DNA of 64,000 bases, from positions 1 through 64,000 of the forward strand of contig JAJEAG010000033.1 of NCBI GenBank assembly GCA_022824265.1, in the 5' to 3' direction. This DNA comes from Candidatus Poribacteria bacterium (GTDB lineage: Bacteria > Poribacteria > WGA-4E > WGA-3G). Below, one piece after another: positions 10,044 to 20,111 of this stretch. The position numbers and the translations under genes are program-made. The notes beneath the pieces were generated by a model. The model saw only the letters and a list, made by a program, of their open reading frames with translations, was not told the DNA's origin and did not search any database. Each line of letters begins with the position of its first letter. Position 1 is the first letter of the stretch.

Positions 10044-11147
10044 ATGTTGCCACGCATTGGGATAACTATGGGTGATGCCGCCGGCATCGGTCCTGAAATT
10101 ATCGTCAAAGCCCTTACACATAATTATGTCTACCGGATGTGTCATCCTATTGTCATCGGTAGTACAGCAATAATTCAGAACGCTCTTAATATACTTGCCC
10201 AAAAAGACACACTTTCTATAGATCAAGAAAACCTTCCTATTATCTCTTGTTTTCATTTAAACAAGCACCTTAAAGCAAAATACGGTAGGATTGATGTACT
10301 TGAAGCAAGCACGTTACAACCTGAAAATATATCGTTTGGTACAATCGATTCACGTTGTGGAACTGCGGCAGTCGAGGCAATTGAAACTGGGGTGAAACTT
10401 GCATTAGATGGTACGATTGACGCAATTACAACTGCACCAATATGTAAGGCGGCAATTCAACGCGCAGGATCACCATTCCCTGGACACACTGAGATGCTTG
10501 CAGGTTTAACACATACTCCAAAAACTGTTATGATGCTCAAAACATGGGACTTACCTTCCCAAATCATTTCTGGATTTAGTGGCAATTTAAAAAAAGAGAA
10601 GAAAAACACCTTTAATGCAACTAATACAGTGGAACATCTAACTGTCTCTTTTGTCACAAATCACGTTCCGATTGCAGAAGTATCACAACAATTATCTGTG
10701 GATAGAATCAATGATGTCATCCGAATTACACATGATGCATTAGTCCAATTCGGTATTGAAAAACCGCGTTTAGTTGTTGCGGGATTGAACCCGCATGCTG
10801 GGGAAGAGGGAATGTTCGGAAAAGAAGAACAAACCTATATAACACCAGCAATCCAGCATGCAAACGCAACAGGTTATCAAGTTGATGGACCTCTACCAGC
10901 AGATACACTTTACAAAAAGGCAATCCAAGGTGAATGGGATGCTGTAATCGCAATGTATCATGACCAAGGGAATATCCCAATTAAACTGATCGGTTTTGGA
11001 CATATTGTGAATATCACATTAGGTTTGCCTATTGTCCGCACAAGTGTTGACCACGGCACAGCATTTGATATAGCTGGTAAAGGTATTGCAAGTGAAAAAA
11101 GTCTTATCGCTGCATTAGCTGCAGCATCACAATTAGCGAGTAATTAA
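10044..11147 (+). CDS. pdxA: 4-hydroxythreonine-4-phosphate dehydrogenase
   Basis: Oxidises 4-phosphohydroxy-threonine in pyridoxal phosphate synthesis (DXP-dependent route). 367 aa. The N-terminus reads PRIGITMGDAAGIGPEI, where the family normally has GDPAGIGPE, so the Pro is replaced by Ala. Metal and substrate motifs are present: PFPGHTEML, AGLNPHAGEEGMFG, and MYHDQGNIPIK in the last third, then a TLGLPIVRTSVDHGTAFDIAGKG end. It could be a PdxA2-type paralogue of sugar-acid metabolism, but the full set of motifs favours PdxA. No clear ribosome site precedes the ATG. The next gene starts 7 bases after its stop. Confidence 0.9.
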   Translation: MLPRIGITMGDAAGIGPEIIVKALTHNYVYRMCHPIVIGSTAIIQNALNILAQKDTLSIDQENLPIISCFHLNKHLKAKYGRIDVLEASTLQPENISFGTIDSRCGTAAVEAIETGVKLALDGTIDAITTAPICKAAIQRAGSPFPGHTEMLAGLTHTPKTVMMLKTWDLPSQIISGFSGNLKKEKKNTFNATNTVEHLTVSFVTNHVPIAEVSQQLSVDRINDVIRITHDALVQFGIEKPRLVVAGLNPHAGEEGMFGKEEQTYITPAIQHANATGYQVDGPLPADTLYKKAIQGEWDAVIAMYHDQGNIPIKLIGFGHIVNITLGLPIVRTSVDHGTAFDIAGKGIASEKSLIAALAAASQLASN

Positions 11148-11154
11148 ATTAGTT

Positions 11155-14100
11155 ATGAATAAACATCTTCTAATTTCTGTGTTTTTATTATCTATGTTAA
11201 CTGGGATTCTATATGTTGAAGTGAATGAAGGTGGATTATGTAATCCACTGGCTGATGGACATAAATCACATATCCTGAATAACAATTTACACACAACCGA
11301 TAATCTTATAGAGATAGTAAAGACAGAACCCCATTTTCTTATCCTACGTTTCCGTCTCCCCAAACTTGTTATACAAACACTGCAAGAGAATGCACAAAAA
11401 GCAATATCTTTACATTTTAATGGTGCATACTGGACATCTGAATTCGGTAAACCGAAGCTTCCAATTTACTCCGTTCAACTCGGACTTCCTTCGTCCAGTA
11501 GTGTTACCACTACAGTGCTCCAAAAACAGAGTTCCTTCAAGAAAATAGACCTACCACTAATTACAAATCAAGCAACAGACCCTTTTTTTCCCGATGCACA
11601 CGATAGAGAAGACATCACATCAGAATCCTCTACATCTACATTGTATCCAGCAGATTTGGTAGAAGTAATACCAGTTGGGTATGTTCGTTCACAACGGATT
11701 GGTGTGCTCCACATCTGTCCGATACAATATAATCACACCACTAAACAGATAAAAATCACAGATGACATCACCTTCCGCATAGATTTTTTCGGAGCATCAA
11801 CTAAAGTCCCATCTCCTATTACATCAAATACACTTGAAAGTCCCGCGTTTGAAGATCTGTTTAAGTCTATATTGATTAACAACACGCAAGCATATCCGTG
11901 GCGGCACAGGTCAGATCGGATGCATCCCAGTTCGATACAAAGAGCACCTGCTGCAGATGATGAAACACGAAGACGTTTCAAAATCCGTATTCCACGGAGT
12001 GATATGTATCGAATCAGTTACAATAACCTTAAGGCAGCGGGTATAACACCTGAAGAGGTTAATTTGGATAGCATTCTTATTGATTTAGATAGCACGCCTG
12101 TAGTAGAAAATAGTCGGAAACAGGGATATTATATCTTTGATCATAACCAAAATGGCACCCTTAATCAGGGTGATATGATTGTCTTTTATGCACGTGGTTT
12201 GAGTAATAAATTTACAGATACGAATATATACTGGTTCAGTTTTACTGAAAAAGGTGTAGCAACACAAGATTTTGGTGATACACTTCGCATTGGCACACGT
12301 TCCGTTGAACCGATTTCAGATGGTATCAACCCTCCAAGTGCTTTTAGAACGAAAATAAGATTTGAGGAGAATATCCATTACGATGCACTTGATGGTGATG
12401 ATATCACATCGGAGTTAGCTGACCACTATTTCTGGACTGGTTTGAGAGGTGATAGTTCTGATATTAGTAAGAAACCTTTTAGGGTTGAGTTTCCAAATGC
12501 AGTACCCAGGTTTGATATTGATAGAAATGCAATACTACGTGTAAGGCTTCAAGGTTCCTATAGAAAAAGTGCAGCCCTACATAAAGCTGCGATACATTTT
12601 AATGATAATCAACTTGGTAATGTCGCAGAATGGAGACGACAAGATGCTCCTGTTGTAACTCGTCTTATTCCACAAAATAAGATTCATCATAACTTTCAAA
12701 ATGAATTGGTGATCCAAGCATTGGATACTAATAACACCCCAATAGGTTCTTTTGATTTTTATCTTGATTGGTACGAATTTGAATACTGGCGTGATTTTTA
12801 TGCAAATTCAAACAGACTTGAATTCAGCTCCAATACAGATCCAGTAGTTGAGGGTAAGACATACTTTAAAATTGTCAATTTCTCTTCCGATGTAATTGAT
12901 TTATATTCATTGAGTCACAGCAGCGGTATCACTGCAAAGTTGACTAATGGAAAAGTAACACCCAATTTTAATACATACCAATTATTATGTGAGGACGATG
13001 TTATAGGTCGCAATAGTTACTTTGCAATTGCTAACAATGCATATAGTACTATTGGAACGCTTGTTGAAGTGTCTCCCAGTACTTTAAAGAACCCTACAAC
13101 ACAAGCAGATTACATCGTTATTTCACATAAATCATTTTTAGAAAGCATAAAACCTTTAGTTGCGTTTCGTCGTGCACAGGGTCTGATAGTCAAAGTTGTG
13201 GATATAGACGAAATCTACAACGAATTTAGTTCAGGTCTTTTCAGTCCGTTTGCCATAAGACACTTTTTGCGGTATGCATATCATACATGGCAACCGCCTG
13301 CCCCTACCTATGTTTTACTCGTTGGTGATGCACATTATGACTATAAAAGGGTAACCGTAGAACACAACAGGACTTTTAATCTATATCCAAATTTTGTTCC
13401 AACTTATCATTCATGGGCACCGGAAAGTGGTGAAACCGCCATAGATCAAAGGTTTGTCAACGTGAGTGGAGATGATGCTCTTCCAGATATGTTCATCGGA
13501 AGATTATCAGTTCAAACAAAAGATCAACTTGACACAATGGTCAAGAAAATAATCGATTATGAACAGAATCCAAAGATTGGTCAGTGGCAAGGGACTCTTG
13601 TCCAAGTTGCTGATGACGAATCAGATAACCCCTCTGATGATATTTTTGAGAAAACCCGGAACAAACTGATCAAAGATATTATACCCATAGCATATAACAC
13701 GAAACAGATTTATTTGCGACAGATTAGGCAACCTGATTTAACACACCGCGCTATCTTAGATGCATTTGATGCAGGAGCACTCGTCATTGAATATGCTGGG
13801 CACGGTGGGAATCAAACCTGGGCAGATGAAGGTATTTTTCGGATTACAGATGCAGAAAAACTACGAAACGACAATCTACCATTTGTTATAACGACAACTT
13901 GCTTAAATGGGGAATTTGACAAACCACAAGAATTCGAAAGGTATTGCTTGAGTGAACAACTATTGCATGGGAAATATGGTGCCATCGCTTCGCTTTCAGC
14001 AACCCGGTTAACCTACGCACAAGCAAACGCAGATTTTGATACAGACCTTTTTACTGCTATGTTTGTTCGACAACCATTTGAAGCTGAACAAGGAGTTGGC

Positions 14101-17100
14101 GAAATCGGAGCAACGCCACCAAGTATCGGCAAAATAGTAAACGATGCAAAAATCAGATACATTTCACGTGTCGGAAATAGGAGATTTATTCCCGGTACAG
14201 AGCAATACGCGTTGTTAGGGGATCCGGCAACGCCACTGGCACTCCCTACCCTTGATATTAAGGTTAATTTGGAGGGATTTGCACTTAATTCTGACAGACA
14301 GATTGTTGCATTAAACGATGAAGTAGGGACTTACGACACAAATGGAACATGGTGGAAAGCGGACAGGTTTAGCACAGAGAACTTTGTCGTCTCCGCTGTA
14401 TTCCAGAACAATTTTGACTCATTATATGGGAATGAACTTACACGACGCACACTAAGAAAAATATGGCAAGGAGAATATGGTACAATTCGTATGGATATTC
14501 CACCAAGAGCTGTACCTGGCAGAGGTGTCGTGCAGATGTTTGCACATGATGGCAAACGGGCAGCTATCGGTGGTGAGCTATTCTGGGTCGATACTCCGAT
14601 TATTGGAGATGTGCGTGATGAATTAGATGCAATAGAAACCCATACGCTCAATATTCAGGCTCTTATATATGATGACCAAGGTGGAAACAAAGGGATTCAA
14701 TCTATTGTAGTTCAATGGATTCATACAAGCGATTATAAGAACGTTCTTACACCAATGGTTAAGATCCAACCACCTCATGGTACCGGCGAAATTCAACCGG
14801 GTGGACAGTGGTACGGAATTCAAACACCTATTCCCTTACCTCAGGTAGGACGTCAAATCCGTTATCGTATCATTGTTACAGATACCAGTGGATTAGAAAT
14901 TGCGTATCCATCTAAAACCGAACGAATCAGGGTTGATGTTCCAAAAGGACCAGATATCTCCATAGAAGCCGATGGTTCAAGTATCGCGCCAATCCGCTAT
15001 GTTTATGATGAACAGATAGATAAATATATTCTCATTGCTGAACTCATTAATAACGGTGGTAGAACAGTCAAAGCGGATGTTGATGTAGTTTTTACAGAAG
15101 GCAATCCAGACTTAGACTCTAACTTAGTAATTGACGAAGATGCTGTAGTCCTGGGTAAAATCACTCTACAACCCGATGACTGGCAAGAAGGTGATACAGT
15201 TTTACAACATGCAATCGTGAAACTTAAGTTAGATACAAGTCTGTCAACCGGTGTACATAAAATATATGTAACAGTAGATCCAGAGGTAGATACCGAAGAT
15301 GGAGACGTAAAAGGAAATATCGTAGAATCTGACGATTATAATAACACGCTTTACATCACTATCGTGGTAAATGAATTTTTCTATGTGCCTTCAGAATCGT
15401 TATCAGCATTTAGTCTTGATAGAGTCTTTGATTTTGAATTACCAACTGAGGCTGCAGTCATAGATGGAGAAAGGGTTCCACTGACGATATCATCAAGCAA
15501 TCCGTTTGGTATAACACAACCCTCTTTAGAATATGCCACCATACCGCGAGTTGCAGCTCTCAGAAGAGGCTTACTCCGAACAGGTGATGAGTATGCACAA
15601 CAGTATGAAGTGTCATTCCGTACCACAAATGTCACATTGAAAAAACCCGCAACTCTAAAGCTTCGATTTGATAGTATCAGTTTAGAAGATATCGTAAGAG
15701 AAACCACTCCATGGCAGGAAGGTAGTAAGGATTATAGGGCAGCATTGATTGATGAAGCGGAAAAACTCAGCATATATGCATGGCAGCCTACTTACGAAAA
15801 ATGGAAAAGACTACCGTCACAGGTCAGTTATTATAATGGAAACGATAAACCACAAGCCGATGAAGAAGGTCCAATTTTTCAATTAGAAAACTATATCACA
15901 CCTATTCAAACAGACAATGCAAATATACAACCACTTCCGATTGAATCCATAAAGATTGACTCACGAAAGACCCCCGCAGGTATCTGGGTTATCCTCTTTT
16001 TAGATCCAACCCAATACGTAGTATACTTAAAAAGGAAGCATCATGTTATATATCATAAATTTGAAACACTTGGTGAACTTGATCTCCCATTTCGAGAAGA
16101 AAACTACGGGTTAGAATTTACTATACCAGAAAATTGGGTAGTCCCTCCAGAACTTAATGACGGGACACCTATCGTTCCCTTTGAATTTGGTGATATCCTC
16201 ATCTTTGAAACAGATTATAATGAGGGATTGTCTTTCCTGAAAGATACACGAAATCAGAATGTCGGCAACGGCACTGCCACGATTATTATAAGACCCGGTC
16301 CTAACAATGAATTCGCTATAGGAGATTGGTTCATCTTTTTCACTTCTAATCAAAGCTATGAAATTCGAGATAAAACTGGGGCTCAGGTCAATTTACCAAG
16401 CAATGCTCCTCTGGAGGGTAAGGTAAATCAAAGTTTATACAGTAAACATCTTGGTTTTGAAATACTTGTCACATCAAGTTCGGAACCTTTTCAATTCGGG
16501 GATAAGATAAAATTCAGCACTGCGGAAGTCGCTACAATTACCGCAGAAACGACTGAACTTACACCTTTTACACTACTCAGTAGTGATGATGTAATCCCTC
16601 CTACATTTAATTTATGGGTAGATGGAGTCCAACCTCAAAGTGGTAGCGTCATCTCACCACGTCCACATATTTCCATGTTACTTGAAGATACTGATGGTGT
16701 GAACTTAGATACATTGATTATTCGTAGAGGTGACAACGGTAAACCACTTGAACCTATTTCTGATTACAAACTACGGAATCCAAATAATGTCAATACTGTC
16801 CCGATTGATTACGAACCTATCTTATTTCCAGGGGAGTATGCTTTTGAAATCGAAGCAAGTGATTTTAATGGAAATGCTATTGGTGGGAAATTAGGAAAAA
16901 TACAAACTCGATTTGTTGTCATTGAAATGCCTGATATTACCTCTCCCGTTATTGAAATTCTCGTAAATGATGAAGTTCTAATTGGAGAAGAATCTGATAC
17001 TAATTCTTCTGGGACAAGTGTGGATTTTGACAAAAACCGAATCACTGAACAACCACATTGTGAAATCAGGGTCACTGATGAAACAGCACTTGACAATTCT

Positions 17101-17631
17101 CTTCTCAAAATTACATTCAACAAAGTCACTGCAGATTCTGATATAAGCGATTCTACGCGACGTTATCAAGAGTTTGATGAGGCAAAATGGGATTTTGACG
17201 AAAAGAATCCTGTTAGCGCAAATTTCAGTTTTTCTCCCGACCTTCCAAACGGAACGTATCAATTACAAGTAACTGCTTCAGACACAAGCGAAAACACCAC
17301 CGAACTTGAAACAATATTCACACTTGATGAAGCTGTCAATCTCAGCGATGTCTTTAACGTCCCCAATCCTGTAGAAGACGGCAAAACCTTTTTTACATAC
17401 AAATTAGTTCAACCCTCTGATAAAGTTACCATTAAAATTTATACGGTGAGTGGTAGACTCATCAAAACTATCTCAAATGCCAGTGCAGAACGAGGGGACA
17501 ATGAGACATATTGGGATGGAAGAGATGAAATAGGAATTCGTTGTGCCAACGGTGTATACCTGTATCGAGTAATCGCTCAAACTCAGAATGGTTCTGTTGA
17601 AAAGATAGGAAAACTTGCAATCTTACGTTAG
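11155..17631 (+). CDS. Giant secreted gingipain-like cysteine protease (peptidase family C25) with C-terminal sorting domain
   Basis: 2158 aa exported protein. It has a signal peptide (LLISVFLLSMLTGIL) and a propeptide-like region to about residue 230. The peptidase C25 domain spans about 652-1030. His883 in YAGHGGNQTW and Cys916 in TTTCLNGEFD match the catalytic His and Cys of gingipains, followed by LLGDPATPLALP. A CARDB-like adhesion domain lies at about 1265-1400, then further Ig-like units. The last 90 residues (FNVPNPVEDGKTFFTYKL...YWDGRDE) are a type A/FlgD-like sorting domain. C25 proteins include both secreted proteases and the PorU sortase; the sorting domain argues for a cargo protease. 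It starts 7 bases behind pdxA, so it may be read through, and about 650 bases of non-coding DNA follow. Confidence 0.85.
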   Translation: MNKHLLISVFLLSMLTGILYVEVNEGGLCNPLADGHKSHILNNNLHTTDNLIEIVKTEPHFLILRFRLPKLVIQTLQENAQKAISLHFNGAYWTSEFGKPKLPIYSVQLGLPSSSSVTTTVLQKQSSFKKIDLPLITNQATDPFFPDAHDREDITSESSTSTLYPADLVEVIPVGYVRSQRIGVLHICPIQYNHTTKQIKITDDITFRIDFFGASTKVPSPITSNTLESPAFEDLFKSILINNTQAYPWRHRSDRMHPSSIQRAPAADDETRRRFKIRIPRSDMYRISYNNLKAAGITPEEVNLDSILIDLDSTPVVENSRKQGYYIFDHNQNGTLNQGDMIVFYARGLSNKFTDTNIYWFSFTEKGVATQDFGDTLRIGTRSVEPISDGINPPSAFRTKIRFEENIHYDALDGDDITSELADHYFWTGLRGDSSDISKKPFRVEFPNAVPRFDIDRNAILRVRLQGSYRKSAALHKAAIHFNDNQLGNVAEWRRQDAPVVTRLIPQNKIHHNFQNELVIQALDTNNTPIGSFDFYLDWYEFEYWRDFYANSNRLEFSSNTDPVVEGKTYFKIVNFSSDVIDLYSLSHSSGITAKLTNGKVTPNFNTYQLLCEDDVIGRNSYFAIANNAYSTIGTLVEVSPSTLKNPTTQADYIVISHKSFLESIKPLVAFRRAQGLIVKVVDIDEIYNEFSSGLFSPFAIRHFLRYAYHTWQPPAPTYVLLVGDAHYDYKRVTVEHNRTFNLYPNFVPTYHSWAPESGETAIDQRFVNVSGDDALPDMFIGRLSVQTKDQLDTMVKKIIDYEQNPKIGQWQGTLVQVADDESDNPSDDIFEKTRNKLIKDIIPIAYNTKQIYLRQIRQPDLTHRAILDAFDAGALVIEYAGHGGNQTWADEGIFRITDAEKLRNDNLPFVITTTCLNGEFDKPQEFERYCLSEQLLHGKYGAIASLSATRLTYAQANADFDTDLFTAMFVRQPFEAEQGVGEIGATPPSIGKIVNDAKIRYISRVGNRRFIPGTEQYALLGDPATPLALPTLDIKVNLEGFALNSDRQIVALNDEVGTYDTNGTWWKADRFSTENFVVSAVFQNNFDSLYGNELTRRTLRKIWQGEYGTIRMDIPPRAVPGRGVVQMFAHDGKRAAIGGELFWVDTPIIGDVRDELDAIETHTLNIQALIYDDQGGNKGIQSIVVQWIHTSDYKNVLTPMVKIQPPHGTGEIQPGGQWYGIQTPIPLPQVGRQIRYRIIVTDTSGLEIAYPSKTERIRVDVPKGPDISIEADGSSIAPIRYVYDEQIDKYILIAELINNGGRTVKADVDVVFTEGNPDLDSNLVIDEDAVVLGKITLQPDDWQEGDTVLQHAIVKLKLDTSLSTGVHKIYVTVDPEVDTEDGDVKGNIVESDDYNNTLYITIVVNEFFYVPSESLSAFSLDRVFDFELPTEAAVIDGERVPLTISSSNPFGITQPSLEYATIPRVAALRRGLLRTGDEYAQQYEVSFRTTNVTLKKPATLKLRFDSISLEDIVRETTPWQEGSKDYRAALIDEAEKLSIYAWQPTYEKWKRLPSQVSYYNGNDKPQADEEGPIFQLENYITPIQTDNANIQPLPIESIKIDSRKTPAGIWVILFLDPTQYVVYLKRKHHVIYHKFETLGELDLPFREENYGLEFTIPENWVVPPELNDGTPIVPFEFGDILIFETDYNEGLSFLKDTRNQNVGNGTATIIIRPGPNNEFAIGDWFIFFTSNQSYEIRDKTGAQVNLPSNAPLEGKVNQSLYSKHLGFEILVTSSSEPFQFGDKIKFSTAEVATITAETTELTPFTLLSSDDVIPPTFNLWVDGVQPQSGSVISPRPHISMLLEDTDGVNLDTLIIRRGDNGKPLEPISDYKLRNPNNVNTVPIDYEPILFPGEYAFEIEASDFNGNAIGGKLGKIQTRFVVIEMPDITSPVIEILVNDEVLIGEESDTNSSGTSVDFDKNRITEQPHCEIRVTDETALDNSLLKITFNKVTADSDISDSTRRYQEFDEAKWDFDEKNPVSANFSFSPDLPNGTYQLQVTASDTSENTTELETIFTLDEAVNLSDVFNVPNPVEDGKTFFTYKLVQPSDKVTIKIYTVSGRLIKTISNASAERGDNETYWDGRDEIGIRCANGVYLYRVIAQTQNGSVEKIGKLAILR

Positions 17632-17851
17632 TATATCAACTGCATTTCACTTCGTTCAAATCAACTTACTTACCAAGTTGACACCTATGTTTATATCCAC
17701 AAAACCTCGCCAGATCATTCACGCAACGAATACCATACCTGATATTAGTATTCTTTTGTAGCACAAACTTTTAGTTTGTGTCGTATTACACTACATAACC
17801 TGTTATGGCACATTATTTTAGATATAGTATAACCACAAATACCCTTAAATT
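17632..17851. repeat. Non-coding spacer with a short palindromic repeat
   Basis: No gene is visible. CACAAACT (17762-17769) and AGTTTGTG (17773-17780) form an 8-bp hairpin with a TTT loop, inside GTAGCACAAACTTTTAGTTT. It has no following T-run, so I read it as a dispersed palindromic repeat and not as a terminator. Confidence 0.45.
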
Positions 17852-18230
17852 ACTATAGTTTGGACAGCTTTACTTTTTTAGAGACAAAAAGCAGAAAAGA
17901 GGGTATCCTTTCAGTAAATTGAATATTTTTTTTGAAAGGAAGTATCTAATGTATCCTCTTCTACGCTTTAATCACATGTTATCAGATTATAGATCACTCT
18001 TCAAGTATAAGAATTTCGACCATTTTCGCACTTTTATTTGTGGTTTGATAAATACACCATATCATTGATGACCGCTTATTTACGACACTGTTGTCCTCAA
18101 CAATATTTTTCTGTGTGTTTTGAAAGAAAGCAGTGATTTCTAACAAAATATAGAAAAACAAGAGTGTTTACCAAACACAATTCACACCTGTTCGGAAGTC
18201 CAAACAGGATGAAACTGTCCAAACTATAGT
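17852..18230. mobile_element. Terminal-inverted-repeat element (MITE-like), copy 1
   Basis: ACTATAGTTTGGACAG (17852-17867) and its exact reverse complement (18215-18230) bound 379 bases with no intact gene. The same ends bound a second element at 55685-55952. A TTAAATT occurs directly on the left flank and again four bases beyond the right end (after ATAG), a possible but imperfect target duplication. The interior holds a 39-codon transposase-like fragment, so it looks like an internally deleted, non-autonomous transposon. A palindrome TATAGTTAA-A-TTAACTATA (18230-18248) overlaps its right end, 40 bases before the next gene. Confidence 0.7.
17949..18068 (+). pseudogene. Truncated transposase N-terminus inside the inverted-repeat element
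   Basis: An ATG at 17949 preceded by GAAAGGAAG opens a 39-aa frame (MYPLLRFNHML...FKYKNFDHFRTFICGL) that stops at 18068. The basic, aromatic helix followed by FRTFICGLI resembles the N-terminus of several DDE transposases, in particular IS4/IS701-like ones. Nothing of the catalytic domain remains. The family call is tentative. Confidence 0.4.
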
Positions 18231-18288
18231 ATAGTTAAATTAACTATAAATTTACTTTATTTTTCACTACATACATAAGGAAAAACGT

Positions 18289-20028
18289 ATGGAAAAAGAA
18301 GTTATGACAAACGAAGAAAATTATGCTTTTGATGTAGCAGGATACCTACACATTCCAAGTGTTCTTAATCAAGAGGAAGTGTCCTTATTGAATAAGGGTT
18401 TGGATGAAATTGGAGATGGTGAGAATCTATTAGGAGGAACGAGTTCTCACCGTGAATTGTTCCGAAATTTATTGGTACACCCAACATTAGTCTGGTACTT
18501 AAACCAGATCGTAGGACACGGTTTCAGACTCGATCAAGCCCCGCGATTGTTAGGACAGCAACAAGATGAAATAGGCGCAAACCTGATCGGGGGTGATGAA
18601 CCGAGAAACCCTTCCTTGGCATATCGTCAACAAAACGGACGAAGGAGTTGTCAAGGAGTGAAAGCAATCTGGGTATTAGATGATGTCGCAGAAGGAGACG
18701 GTGGACTGGTTGTTGTTCAGGCAAGCCACAAAAGCAACGTCGAAACGCCAGACGATTTAGCAATAGGTGTTGATGATATGGGGTTAGTGAAACAGCCAGA
18801 ATTAAAGGCAGGAGATCTGTTTTTAGTTGCCGTACCCACACTTCAAGGAATTCGTCCATGGAAAAGTGAACCCAAAAGGTTGTTGACTTATTGGTATGCA
18901 GCACGTGCAGCGATTCAGTCCAATCCCAATGGACCTTACTCAGAAACCGACTCTCTACCCGGTTGGAAAGACGAAGCATCACCTGCACAAAATGCCGTTA
19001 TGTATCGACCAGGATATAAAGGTTCAAATCCTCCACCTGTTTTAAATACAGACGGTGAACAGACTTGGGTTGAGGAAGACTCATCCGTCATTCATCCTTC
19101 AATTTATACTCGCGATCCAAATTCGGGTATTGATGAGAAAGAATTTTACTTCTGGGATTTAAATGGATACCTTGTGGTGCGTGGTGTGATGGATGAACAA
19201 TGGTTAGCAGAGGCAAATGAAGCAGTGGATAAATTCCAAGATCGTATCGTTGTTGGTAGTGAACTTGCGGGCGGATCTGTAAGTCAAGCAGGCACAGGAC
19301 GACCACTGCTGTCAGGTTTATTGGATTTACCTGATCCATATAATGCACCATTTAGACGAATGATTGCGCATCCCACAGTCGTGCAAAGACTCAATTGGAT
19401 GGGTGGTAGTGGTTATCGCACAGGTGGTGCGACTGTATTCTGTGCAGTTAAAGGGACATCGGGGCACGCGTTGCACGATGGTAATGAACCGATGAGTCCA
19501 TCACGCGGATATTTCTTCAAGAACGGACGCAGCTATGCAGAGACTGTCACCATAACTTGGCAATTACGCGATGTTGAACCTGGACTGGGCGGCTTTGCAT
19601 GTGTCCCTGGTTCTCACAAGACACAGTATTCTATGCCACGCGGTATACGAACCTGTGATGATACAATGGGTTTGGTCGTGCAACCTGTTATGAAAGCAGG
19701 AGATGTGCTTTTCTTTATGGATGGTGGTTGCACACACGGTGCATTAGCATGGAAGAACCCAATTCCCCGACGAGGTGTACTGATAAAGTATCAGTCAAAA
19801 AACACAAATTGGGGTGGTGGCGTTGTCGATCCACAAGACAGGTGGGGTGATATGGTTGAAGATATGACTGAAGAACAATTCGCTGTTATGCGCGGACCAG
19901 AACGGGATGGACGACATCGAACCGTACCTCGATTGATTGTTGAGGATGGACAGGTGTTTGTTTCATACAACCCGGAAGGCGATAGTTATTCCTCTAAGTT
20001 TCGAAAACCGGGTGAAAAAAGAGAGTAA
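18289..20028 (+). CDS. Tandem PhyH-like (phytanoyl-CoA dioxygenase family) protein, first domain degenerate
   Basis: 579 aa with two homologous Fe(II)/2-oxoglutarate dioxygenase-like halves (about 10-215 and 280-520). Both share a GYL.(I/V)..V start, a WxLDDV/WQLRDV...GG(L/F)..V(Q/P).SHK strand and a (L/V)KAGD(L/V)(L/F)F strand. The second half keeps HALHDGNEP, CVPGSHK and GGCTHGALAW, where metal-ligand His and Asp are expected. In the first half the matching places read ANLIGGDEP and VPTLQGIRPW, so the His ligands are gone and that half is probably a non-catalytic pseudo-domain. AAGGAA lies before the ATG. No signal peptide, so it is cytoplasmic. Substrate unknown. The GH32-like gene follows 83 bases downstream and may be co-expressed. 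Confidence 0.75.
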   Translation: MEKEVMTNEENYAFDVAGYLHIPSVLNQEEVSLLNKGLDEIGDGENLLGGTSSHRELFRNLLVHPTLVWYLNQIVGHGFRLDQAPRLLGQQQDEIGANLIGGDEPRNPSLAYRQQNGRRSCQGVKAIWVLDDVAEGDGGLVVVQASHKSNVETPDDLAIGVDDMGLVKQPELKAGDLFLVAVPTLQGIRPWKSEPKRLLTYWYAARAAIQSNPNGPYSETDSLPGWKDEASPAQNAVMYRPGYKGSNPPPVLNTDGEQTWVEEDSSVIHPSIYTRDPNSGIDEKEFYFWDLNGYLVVRGVMDEQWLAEANEAVDKFQDRIVVGSELAGGSVSQAGTGRPLLSGLLDLPDPYNAPFRRMIAHPTVVQRLNWMGGSGYRTGGATVFCAVKGTSGHALHDGNEPMSPSRGYFFKNGRSYAETVTITWQLRDVEPGLGGFACVPGSHKTQYSMPRGIRTCDDTMGLVVQPVMKAGDVLFFMDGGCTHGALAWKNPIPRRGVLIKYQSKNTNWGGGVVDPQDRWGDMVEDMTEEQFAVMRGPERDGRHRTVPRLIVEDGQVFVSYNPEGDSYSSKFRKPGEKRE

Positions 20029-20111
20029 TTGCTTTTTACGCAAACGCCATTTCAGTAATAGTTATCATTGTATAATTCGAAACTTAACTCATTACTAAGG
20101 TAGGTATTACA

